Assembly (NCBI GenBank): GCA_037893225.1
Contig: JAZGUH010000950.1
Location: 360,712 to 424,711 of the forward strand
Length of the DNA: 64,000 bases
Reading direction: 5' to 3'
Origin: Hippasteria phrygiana
Lineage: Eukaryota; Echinodermata; Asteroidea; Valvatida; Goniasteridae
In this document: positions 12,001 to 24,000 of the stretch, piece after piece
Position numbering within the stretch: position 1 is the first letter of the stretch
Layout: the number at the start of each line of letters is the position of its first letter
The notes under the pieces: generated by a model
Seen by the model: only the letters and a program-made list of their open reading frames with translations
Database searches by the model: none
Told to the model about the DNA's origin: nothing
Made by a program: the position numbers and the translations under genes

Positions 12001-15000
12001 TCATGACAGTGTTACACACTGTCACGAAAATCACACAAAGGGCTTGGGTGCAGGAGTACTGCAACTTTACTTTGAAGAGCTTACAGTGTAGTTGAGGTTG
12101 AAACAAGTGTTGTGAGTACTGAACGTGTAAAATGAGGTTTGTGATGCTGTGGACTTGGTTGAGTATCAACCAAAACGACTTGGTTGAGTATCAACCAAAA
12201 CGACTTGGTTGAGTATCAACCAAAACGACTTGGTTGAGTATCAAATAAAACGACTTCCAAAAGCTCACAAAAGTCCTAATTTTATCCTGATTTTGTCTTC
12301 CAAAGTCCTACTTTTGTCCTGTTTTGTCTAAGAATTTTGATCCTACTATTCTTTGAAACTATAACTGCGCATGCGCGTCTTTTTGACTAGCCTTTTCTCA
12401 AGACGCAGGTTTGCACAGTGATCCTTATACACGTGCGCTTATTGCCGCAATACATCCTTTCAGGCTTTAACAGACTACGTACATTTGAAAACAGTTGAAT
12501 GCCGCTGTATGCATGTTGTATCGGCTGCACCGTTCTATACATTGCACGGATTTCGTTCCGATCTGCATGCAGGGATTGTGCGAGCGCTTGAGTAGCTGCT
12601 GGGTCGGGACACCGAGGACAGACAGACAGGAAAGCAACAGTAAAACACGTTTGTTAAACTTATTGTTTTAATCAAATCATACAGGTTATCATTGTGAAAT
12701 ATCAGTAGACAAAAACCGGTACTTTTCCAACTTGCGCAAAACGCAAGCTTGAGTCGAGGATAACTTGCGTTCGGTTATTTTCACTTGCGTTGCGCAAGCA
12801 CTACAATGGTAATTTCGAGCCCTGCTGAAATGTGGCGCTCTCAATAGAGAACAGTCTTGATATACCATTGGAAAGAACACATAAACTTTAAAATGATGAA
12901 AGAATTATTGAAATCGGAGCAGTATTAGAAAAGTTATGATAATTTTAGTTTAATTAGATGATCCAGGACTATTTTAGAAATCAAGCGATAAACAGGGCTG
13001 AGATTTGTCAGGATTTTTTGTCGGGATTTCAGAATTTTTTAAGAATCTTTTACAATCTGGAAATCCTAAAAGTGGATATAGACCAATAAAAACGATATTT
13101 TAAGGGGTGCCTTTTTAGGCAAATACAAACGGGGGTCCTCATGGATTTTTCGTGGATTTCGTGGATTTTTTTGTTGCCAATCTCCCCCCTAGATAAAGTT
13201 TGTACCGCTGAATGGCTCACGATTAGGGGGTAGCCTTCGTACATTTACTTGTATCTTCTAAAAGTGTCTCTCATTGGTTTATTTGTGGAAATATCGGTCA
13301 GATCAGCCAATCAATGAAGAGTTTAGACCACAAGCTCTAAATTGATACCAAGTTTGTTCTGATTGCATTCAAAATGGCAATGTACACGAATCGAAAAATA
13401 ATAAATCTTATGAAGAAAACTAAACAAAAATTCTGGTGATTATCAGAATATCTGGTGATTATTACCTTACTAAAATCTCTTTTTAAACATTTTATTGCAC
13501 TAAAGTAAAAAATAGAAAACACAGTATGATTTTTATTTCACATACATTTTTGTAAACTACATTGTACAAAATGTACATGTATCATTTTAAGCAATAAAAC
13601 GAAAGAATGGCACAAATATTGATTTGCCATTCAATTAAAAAATATTATAAAATGTCCAGCAGTTCAGCGATGGTGTGATGTAGCTGTGGGTCTCCCTCGC
13701 TTGTGTTTCATTGGTTGATTTTTGCTGATAAGGGACTTTTTGAGAGCAAACAGGATGCACAGATGAAACGTTCGTACATGTGGATTTTTTTAATCAGCTT
13801 TTGACAAATTTAAAAATTGTGCATTTTCTGACCTCCATTATGGCGGCCATGTCTACGCAATGGCTGTGACCGAATTACTTGGCTATAGCCCTGTCCGCAC
13901 TGGACTTATTTTGGTAAAACTTACCGAGACGATGGGTACTTTTCCCATTTTAAGTCCAGTGCGGACAGCCTAGGACGTTTTCCTCTCAGTTACTTTTCCT
14001 GAGTCCAGCGGTTACTTCTACCGGCCAACTGCTGCCCAGGAAAACTGACCAGGTAACTTTTCCCGAGACGATAAGTCCAGTGCGGACAGTGCGAGTCGGT
14101 AAAAGCGGCTCAGGAAAGCGTACATCCGGCCCGAGCGCGAGGTCATGCTACACTGGGACACCACGCATGCGCTTTGCATTGCTTCACCGCGGTGCGGTGC
14201 ACGTGGCAAGTTTCCAAATTCCAGTGCGTTATTCCTTTTTTGTCTGCAATCATGGCAGATATTATTATTGATACAGTCAGAAGTTTGATTGGTGCTAATC
14301 GATGTAGTCCTATATGTACACATCAGCCGGAAAAATGAAAAGGCACGCGTGATTTGGGTCAATCGTGTCAATGTAGTAAGGTCACGCAAAGCGCCCCCAT
14401 GCGTCCTTATATTGACAGCTCGGTAATACTTCTCCCACGGTCTCGGTAAAATTTTCCCGTGTCGAAAGTCCAAGTGCGGACAGTGGTCACATTTGACCAT
14501 TTTTCATTTTACCATCGTCTCGGTAAAACCTTCCGAAAAATAAGTCCAGTGCGGACACGGCTTTAGGCTAGCGGCTGGAAATTGCATAATATATGCACAT
14601 GAGTGTTTGCAGCCGGCTATGTAAACCCGTGTGTTATTTTCATCCATAGTCAAGTACAGTCAAACGTTTATCGACCTCCAAACGTGGACGTCCTATTGTT
14701 CCTCTTTTGTTTGTACTTCAACTTTTTCGGAAGACCTCCATATTATGTTTTGTACACAATCCCAATCGCGGACGTAGGCCCTACATGTATGCAGGGAATC
14801 GCGGGCGATATTGTTCTCTTTTGTTCTCCAACATTCGTCCACAGTTTGAATACCCCAACGCCCCCATTTGGACGTACATGTACATACCATACAGGCTTCC
14901 CTAGTAGTCTTGAACTTGAGCTTTATTACGTTGACGCGACTGGTGCGGTAATTGACGTTGTGGCATGTATTAAGACAAAATGAAACGGTACCCCGCTCCT

Positions 15001-18000
15001 TTTACAAGGCCCACTGATTGATATTAAATCTACTTCACTGGTTACCCTAATACAAAATCCCAACCTCGTCCCTACATGTATAGTGCTCTAATGGTCGCGG
15101 ATACATTTCTTACTTTTTCCTCTTTGTGTGTTAATTGAAAAGTGAATTTTCATTTTCAATATTTTTCTTGACCCACCCAACCTCATTTTCAAGAAAAAAA
15201 TCTAATTTTAAAACGGGGAATTCTGAATGGCCCTTACACAGTTCAGAATCATTTATACATTAGCCCTAACGTCTCAGGCATTTATGTGGGGTAAAATACA
15301 CAATACTACAAAGTACTAGACAATTTCTTATATTATACAGTTTACTACATGTAGTCGTATTTTGTACATAGCTTTAGGCGAGGTTAGGGTTAGCTAAAAA
15401 ATATCTGAGAATAGATTTCATTTCGCATGATCTTTCCAAGTTTAGGAGAATGACTGTTCAAAATTGATTGTTTAATTAAACACACATTAAAGTCGGCATT
15501 AGCTGAAACTGAAGTGTGCAAAAGTACTGAAATGAGGTACATACGTGTACATTTGTGTACATGTACAGCGTTATAAATAGCATTTTTTTGGGAAAAGGTT
15601 CGTTCAAAATATACATGTACACATGTACCCTATCCATGTTTTCATATGCTCCCTATATATGAGTCATTCCCTATTTAAACACCGCCTCCCACAAGCCTAG
15701 AATATGCAGGATATTTGACTACATTTGAACGAGATGACAAAACTGAAATTGCTTGGATGGGCATTTAAGAAAATGCTGCTCACTTGAGCAAACATGACCT
15801 AGGGTTCTGGGATGTTAGCTCTAAACAGATCAAAGGTTGTTTGACCAGAGAACAGGTGGCAGGTTGGTCATAAATCTGCATAAATTTATAAATAGACAAC
15901 ATATGGAACATACATACATGTACATGTAAACCTTTGGAAGACATGGCACATGTACATATTGTACATGTATTAGACTTGAGATCAAGTCCTTAGATTGGAT
16001 TGGGTGTTGTCCATGGATTACACCCAGTCCTGCACATGAAGGGTGCACTACACTAATTCATGTCATGAAATAATTCTTGGACGACGAACCAACAAAGACA
16101 GTCGCCCCTCAAAGTGTAGTTTGCAAAATCTCTTTAAACTTTATTTGCTTTTCCAGATCCCAAACTACATCTTTCCTCTTCAACCTCCAAACGCCAACCC
16201 TACATGTACTTCTTCAACCGCCAAACTCCAACTGACTAAATTCTTTTAAGAACAAGTAAAACTTCAATTGTTATTCAAATTCCTTTTCATAATATTATTC
16301 TCGAATTACTTTAACGCATGCACGCACGCACACATCTTTAAACGCACGCACGCAACGCACGCACGCATGTGCGCAGCTGCTTACGTGCCATGCATAATTA
16401 TAGTTACTTTACAACTCTCTAAATTATGCACGCACGTCCGCTGCGCACGCAACGCACGCACGCATATGTACATGCTGCTCTCACGTATCATGCATACTTA
16501 TAGTTACTTTTCACATCACTACAACTGCACGGCATTAATTTACTGCCCTCTTGTGTCTACATAAATATATCAGAGCCCCTATAGTGCCCCTACAGTATTC
16601 ATGTTCGTGTGCGCTGAGCCTGTGCATTTATTCCTGTTGCCATGGAGACAAGCGAGCGCTTTTGCATACCATCCGGTGCACGTAGCAATCTGAATATTCA
16701 TATACATTTGTACAGTAGAACCAATGATATGACACCTGCATAAAGTCAACTATAAATCACATTGCCCCTTCTAATATTGGAAAAAGTACATAGTGTAGGC
16801 ATAGGCTGTGTACAAAGTCATTTCAGGTTGCTTACATGTACATGTACGTACTGTACATGTATGTAAAGTCCTTGGATTGCAAGTACATGTAGGATTTCGT
16901 GATACATATGTACAATGTAGGTGCATGTTATTACATGTAGGTTTTATTTTCAAGGAATTTGATGTCCTTTATCAAAAACAAAAAGGCTGCTTGTTTGCAT
17001 ATACTGGCCTTGATATTGCCAAAAATAAATGTTTTCTACATTGCGGTATTGTTGGACCTCAGTTCTGAAGACTTGCCCTGTAGGAACCTAATTTTTTGGT
17101 GGTCCGCTTATGTCCCATGTCCCATGTCCTCATGTCCCATGAGGACATCCAGCACATCATGAACCATTTTTCAACATCGTGTAAACGCTTCGGCCTCACC
17201 ATCAGCCTGGGCAAGACAGAGGCCATGTTTCAGCCACCTCCATCTCAGGCCCTCGGTGCCCTCCCCCCCATCGCCAGTGACCATACAGAACACAGAGATC
17301 AAGACTGTAGAGAAGTTTTGCTACCTTGGCAGTACCGTGACTAGCAGCGGATCCCTTGATGCAGAGGTCTCACTAGCTGCGCATCTCCAAAGCCAGCACT
17401 GCCTTTGGCAGACTGACAAAGAGACTTTGGCAAAATCATGGCATCAAACTCCACACAAACATCGCTGTCTATAGAGCGGTAGTTTTGAGCGCCCTACTCT
17501 ACTGCTGCGAATCATGGACAACTTATCGTCGTGATTTCCAGCAGCTGGAGCGGTTCCACCAGAGGTGCCTACGTTCAATCTGCAACATCAAGTGGCAGGA
17601 CAGAGTGACAAACCTGGAAGTCCTGCAGAAGTGTGGCCTGCCCAGCATCGAATGCCTGATCATCAAGGCTCAACTGCGCTGGTCAGGACATGTTGTCCGA
17701 ATGCCAGACAGCCGTATTCCAAAGATGCTGCTCTATGGGCAACTGAAGCAGGGGCAGCGTGATCGGGGAAGGCCCCTTCTCCGATACAAGGACATGCTGA
17801 AGGCCAACATCAAGAGCTGCAAGATTGACACAGCCACTTGGGAGGAAGCAGCCCTTGACAGGGACGAATGGAGGCACCAAGTCACTGAGGGTGTCGAGGC
17901 TTTTGAACACTCAAGAATGGCTGCCATTCAAGAAAAGAGGGACAGAAGAAAAAAAGGATTCTCCACCTCCACGCAGGATTCCATCCCCTGTAGCATCTGT

Positions 18001-21000
18001 GGAAGACACTGTGCCTCAAGGATTGGGCTGCACTCACACATGAGGACTCATACCAACAGGAAATGACTTGCGTGTCATAATCCGTCGGACCAACGGGAGA
18101 CTCCATATAATAATTGAAAATTTGTGAAGTAAGTTTGGGATTTATAACTAAAAAATTACTTTGTGAATTACTTTGTTCTATGCCTCATTGAAAGCTCGTA
18201 ACTTTCCAAGTGCTAGGAAATTACGTGTTGCCATTCAATTTTTTAATACATTTTTCAGAGTGCTATGCCAAACAAGCACAGACGTAAAAAAAATAACATT
18301 TAGCAACTTTTAACAATTTATGCAAATTTTGGGTATTGACATTATATTAATCCTAACCCCTTGGGTAACTTTACTGGAAAGTATCCTGAATCCGCCAAAA
18401 TCCACCTATTTTGTCATGCACAAAAGGTTGGTTTTGGTGACTGCTCAATATGGAGGTATCCTGAATCCATCAAAATCCTGCAGTAACGCTAGGCTTACAA
18501 TCCTCAATCCATCAAAATCCTCCAGTTTTCAATATGGAGGTATCCTGACTCTGCCGAAATCCTCCAAAATGGGTATCAATTTTGATGGATTCAGGTAGTA
18601 ACATTATATTTGTCCATCATGGGATACTGCCCTGACAAGAAATGACCTCTGTAACTGTAATACCCGCTTTTTTTTGTGCTGCAAATAAACTTTAGGAATG
18701 TAAATTGTTTGAATTTTTAATGGAACACAGGGCATTTTCATTGGCTATTTTTGCAGATTGTTTACAATGTACAATATGATCTAATCCTGTACAGCAGTAG
18801 GAATAGAAATATCTGCATAATTACACACATGTACATGTACATACACATGTACATATGTAAATATACATGTACATACATTGTATAAATATGTACCAAGCTG
18901 GGGCTTGCCGCAAATGTACTTTTGTTTGGAAAAAGCATATTTTACTAAATATATGTGCAGGTCTGAGGCGGCGGCGGCTGTGCACGGCCTGTTGTTCTAC
19001 ATTTTACGCTCCGGTGGGCGCACCCGGAGTACTGAAATATATGAGGTTTCGGCAAGAAATATTGTACTGTTGAAATGACTCTTGCAAATCAGTATTTGTG
19101 GCGTTTGGATCAGAAGTTGGCTGCTATATTTTGCCTTTTTTGAAAATATAAATTTTTGGCAAAAATAATCCCGGCACGAACTGGTTAAATGGTGTTGTCG
19201 TGGGTTGGGTGTATCCTATTACATGTATTTGTAGATTACCTTTCTGTATACGGTGTCCTATTTTTTTTCAACTGGGTTGATTTGGCACATTAGAATAATG
19301 TGGGTTTTTTTCTTTGAAAAAAGAGGCACTTCAATTTACTACACATTGAAAATTTAGCAAATTATTGACCAAAAAAGTCCATTTCAACTTTACTCAATCC
19401 ATTATTCACTTTGCAGTAGGGTTAAGACAGCCTTTGCAAATATGACTCGGCCTTCTGTGACCTTTATCTCTCTAAAAAACAAAGCTTGCTCAGTGAACAC
19501 ATGAAAGGGTTAAAGGCAGTGTAAATGATTGGTCATTGTTGCAATTTTCAAAAATTTGGGGGTTAGTACATGTATGTTATAAGAAATATCGTTCCATTGA
19601 CCTGTTCAAAGTTTTGCGTTGTTGGATGGTGAAAAAACCAAGAGAAAAACGGCGCTCGTTTTCAACTGTTAAGCAGATGATAGCATTTAGTCAAGGCGCG
19701 CGTGGCTATCTGGGCACTTGACGTGCCCTGGACGGAGCCGTTGATATCATAACCGTATAGACTAAGCACATATTTGTACGTCCAAAGACCGATTTTAACA
19801 AAAGACTGACTCTCGAAGACAAAAACAGATTCCTTAGTATTTTCTTTCTCCTCTTCTCCTCAAACGTTTATACAGTACATGTCCAGGTACTTGTACAAGT
19901 GCGTGTACTTTTTCCCACCTTAGGGCATCAAAACATGAGGTTTAATTCAACCGAATTATTTAATCACACTCCAGTGCAATGGAATTGAATTACGATGCAT
20001 TTGTCAGACATGGAATCCCCTGTACGTTTTTTTCCCCCTAGGTAAGCTTGTGCGGTTTTAGCATGGGCTTATTATTTTCACGCATCGCAAGCGCGAGCTT
20101 GCGATGCGTGAAATTAATAAGCCTCACGATTCGGGAAATGTCATTTGCGCCAAAGACAAAGACTATTCAGTGTTCTTCAGACAAGTACGGTAATCTTTTC
20201 TTTGTGGTTTTGGAAGTATTGTTTGACATTTTTTTCACTCTGATTTTCTGAAATGAATGAAATATTGTTGCAGACAGTTGTGAGGTTTTCAAAAATCAAA
20301 ACCGGACGTGATTGGTTTAATCATAAAACCGGAAAAAAACGGTTTACCGGTAAACCGCACAAGCTTACCCCTACAATGTACATGTAGGTATACGGCATTC
20401 TGGGTTTATGACTTATGACTAGCGCCCACTGAACACAGACACTAACAATTTGTGGGAGACCCCCAACATAGGGCAAGATAGCTCAGTTGGTAGAGCGCCG
20501 GTACAGTAACCCGGAGGTCGCAGGTTCGAATCCCGCTCCTGCCAGTTTCTTTGTTCACTTTGAAAATGTATTCAAATTTACCTAGTCAGTTTCCCTTGTG
20601 GGTTGTTTGACGAATTATAAGTTAAAAAGTCGTATCCTCATTGAGTGATCCCCACAATGTCACTTCCCAGGTTGTATCGTAAAATTGGGTGTGATCCCTG
20701 GGTATACGGCATTCTGGGTTTATGACTTCAGACTTGCACCCACTGAACAAAGATACTGACAATTTGGGAGACCGCCAACACAGAGCACGATAGCTCAGTT
20801 GGTAGAGGTACATGTACGGTATTCCGGAGGTCGCAGGTTCGAATCCCGCCCGTGCCAGTTTTCTTTGTTCACTTTGAGATTTTTTTGTTTTAATTTGCAA
20901 GTTTGCCCCAAACAAGGCTAAAAGCCACTCAAGGTATGAAGCTACAAAAATAGATGTAGATCTGTTTACAAACAGAACATAGGGCTTTTCCCCCATCATT

Positions 21001-24000
21001 TTTATGAAGTCACTTGGAATTTTGCATACTATTGACAATATTTACCTACCTAACAAGTTTCATGATGATCGGTCCTACCCTTATATGTGTTTCAAGAAAT
21101 CATGCTTTTGATGACGTCATCATGACATCACACATTTTGTACATTTATGCAAAGTATGCAATCTGAAGCGTCTGACAGGGTTCCAGCAAAAATGCCATGG
21201 AGGGTTAGGGTTAACACCTTGAGCACGGTATTTTACAGGAGACGTTGGGGTATTGCGGCAGTTCTGGCAGCCGAGCGAACCGCTACAATGTGTTTGTGCA
21301 GTCAAGCATGACATACACAATAATCCAACAATGGATTGAAACTGCACAAACAGTGGCCAATGGCATCATCCGGCCTGGTGGCACTGTTGTTTTTTTTGCG
21401 CCATATGGCGTCTTCCATACGCAATGGGTTAATAAAGAGCTGATTTGGACAAGCCAATATTTGTTTCAAACACTGTTCATACATGTTGGTTATTTTTAAG
21501 CAGATAGTTTTTAAGCAATGTAGATGTGATTTTCAAGTAAAGTTTCATGAAAAATACAGATTTTCTGAGCAAAATACTGATTTTGTTTTCATTTCTGAAT
21601 AGTGAAATGAGTTTGAAAAGATTGGCGTCTATGGAGACCGATGATTTAAAGATTACAATAATCAATTAAGTTTTTTTCTACCATCAGGACACCTGTCTAC
21701 CCGTGGGCGTGTTTGTCTGGGATGTGTACAACCATTCCCCTACCCCGGTGGAGGTCAGCATCATGTTCACATGGCAGAACGGGATTGGTACGTCCAGCGA
21801 CAAAGGCGGCGGGCGATGGAACGAGCCATTCCGCACAGAGGGAACGGAAGGTTCCACAGAGGGCAGCATGGCGGGGGTGTTGCTGCACGATGACCGGCCA
21901 GCCATGGGCTGTACCATGGCTGTATCGGCAGCATGCCGGGTAAGCCCATTCCATTGATTCTGTCTCTTGATTGGCTTAGAACGTGTCACATGATGGTTTT
22001 TGTTTTATACTGTATTCCAGCTCACTCCAAAAAAAAGAAAGACAATTCCGTGCCAAAAAAAAGACTGTTTCATGGCAAGAAAAAGGTGCTTCAGGCTTAC
22101 TTTGTTGGATTTGGTTGCATGGCTTTTAAAGAACACATGCATTTGTAGTAATATGTGACTTGGCTCCATGAAACAGGTGGGTGAAAATTAGCAAAAGTTG
22201 AACAATTAAAGAGTGTGATTTCTAACAAAAAAATCTCATGGGAATCCCATGAGAGGTTTTTGTTTTACAACAATCTCCCATGCAAAACCCCATGGGAATT
22301 GCATGGTGAATTGGACACCATGGGAATCCCATGGGAGGTTTTTGTTTTACAAAAATCTCCCATGCAAAACCCCATGGGAATTGCATGGTGAATTGGACAC
22401 CATGGTGAATTGGACACCATGGGAATCCCATGGGAGGTTTTTGTTTTACAAAAATCTCCCATGCAAAACCCCATGGGAATTGCATGGTGAATTGGACACC
22501 ATGGGAATCCCATGGGAGGTTTTTGTTTTACAAAAATCTCCCATGCAAAACCCCATGGGAATTGCATGGTGAATTGGACACCATGGGAATCCCATGGGAG
22601 GTTTTTGTTTTACAAAAATCTCCCATGCAAAACCCCATGGGAATTGCATGGTGAATTGGACACCATGGGAAATCCAATGGGAGGTTTTTGTTTTACAAAA
22701 ATCTCCCATGCAAAACCCCATGGGAATTGCATGGTGAATTGGACACCATGGGAATCCCATGGGAGGTTTTTTGTAAGGGTGTGCAATAAGCTTTAATTTG
22801 AAGTATTGTGTATTGATGTAGTTCATGCCTGGGCCCTGCTATAACCTTTTCAAGTCCTGATGCCTTATTTTGAGAAAATGGAGCTGAAATTTTGATGTGT
22901 GCAAACCAGAGTTCAAAACAAGAAATCCCCCCCCCCCATAAATATTTGGAGATTGAATTCAGTTTTAAAACTTTTTAAATGCAAACATGTTCAAATCCCA
23001 AAATTTATTTTTCAGCGAATTTATTTTTCGGTTTGTAAGTCAGAAAGTGATAGTGCGACTTTCTGCTTATTTTGTCATACCGGGTGACATATGTTTACGT
23101 TTGTTCCGATTGCAGGAAGGAATGAAAGTCACACACTGTACAGCCTTCAATCCTGTTGCTAATGCTGATGCATTGTGGGAAGATCTGCTACAAGACGGGT
23201 ATCTCAATTCTTCAACAGGTGACTACACATGCATTCGTGATTCTCTACAACCTGGAACCGTACAGCAAACAAAAGAGGGCGCTGTTTGGTAGCTCTTGAG
23301 CTATAGACACAGAGAGTTTGGACAACTCCGGGAGGGGGTGACCACATTTTTAGGTTGGGCCGGGATACGTCCTATATACATGTATACTGGTGGATCCAAG
23401 GAGGCCCATGCCACACCCCCACCCCCCCCCCCCCAAAAAAAATAAAACCTGAAAAAGATCTCATGCAGTGTGCAGAATGGTATTGCACACGTTGAAATAT
23501 GCCCCATTTTCCCCTTCCCCTTCACATTATATTCCTTACGGCAAGTATTTTTGGTTTTTCCGTACCCCCTCCCTAAAACAAAAACATCGCATTTGATCTG
23601 CAGTTGCCCATAGATTTTAACACTGTGGCTAGGAGAATCCCAGGGAACTAGACAGGGAACTAGACAGGCTGTTGGTGTGCTCGACCCCCCCTAGCACACC
23701 TTTTAAAGCCCGGTTCATACTTCATGCGAATGCGAAGCGAATTTCATGACGTCAACAATTGAAGTTTCATTGTGACGTTCTCCGTTACCTTAAAACCCTA
23801 ACCCTGCTAAATCCACCAATTTGAATATGATTTTGCATGCACCCAAGGGGGTTAGGGTTAACGAATTCACTTCGCATATGCATTTGCATGAAGTATGAAC
23901 CGGGCTTAAATCATAGCTACATCATAGATGCTCTTATGGGTCTGTTAAGCTTGGATGCTCAATGAAAGCATTTAAATCTTCCCCTATAAAAAACAACAAC

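Noticed and set aside
14018..14500. Minus-strand 160-codon ORF
   Set aside because: It runs across the two ends and interior of a TIR element, with no domain or splice support.
20472..20543. Functional tRNA gene
   Set aside because: Stem mismatches, three tandem or dispersed copies with conserved flanks, and a destroyed anticodon arm in the second copy indicate a SINE.
20622..21038. Minus-strand 138-codon ORF containing [13 protein letters not shown] and LYQLSYRA
   Set aside because: This peptide pattern is the well-known spurious translation of a tRNA-derived SINE read in reverse.
22222..22790. CRISPR array
   Set aside because: The units are contiguous with no spacers, and the DNA is eukaryotic.
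22222..22826. Overlapping 80-126-residue ORFs on both strands over the 82-bp array
   Set aside because: The repeat unit lacks stops in most frames; peptides shift frame with the unit because 82 is not a multiple of 3.
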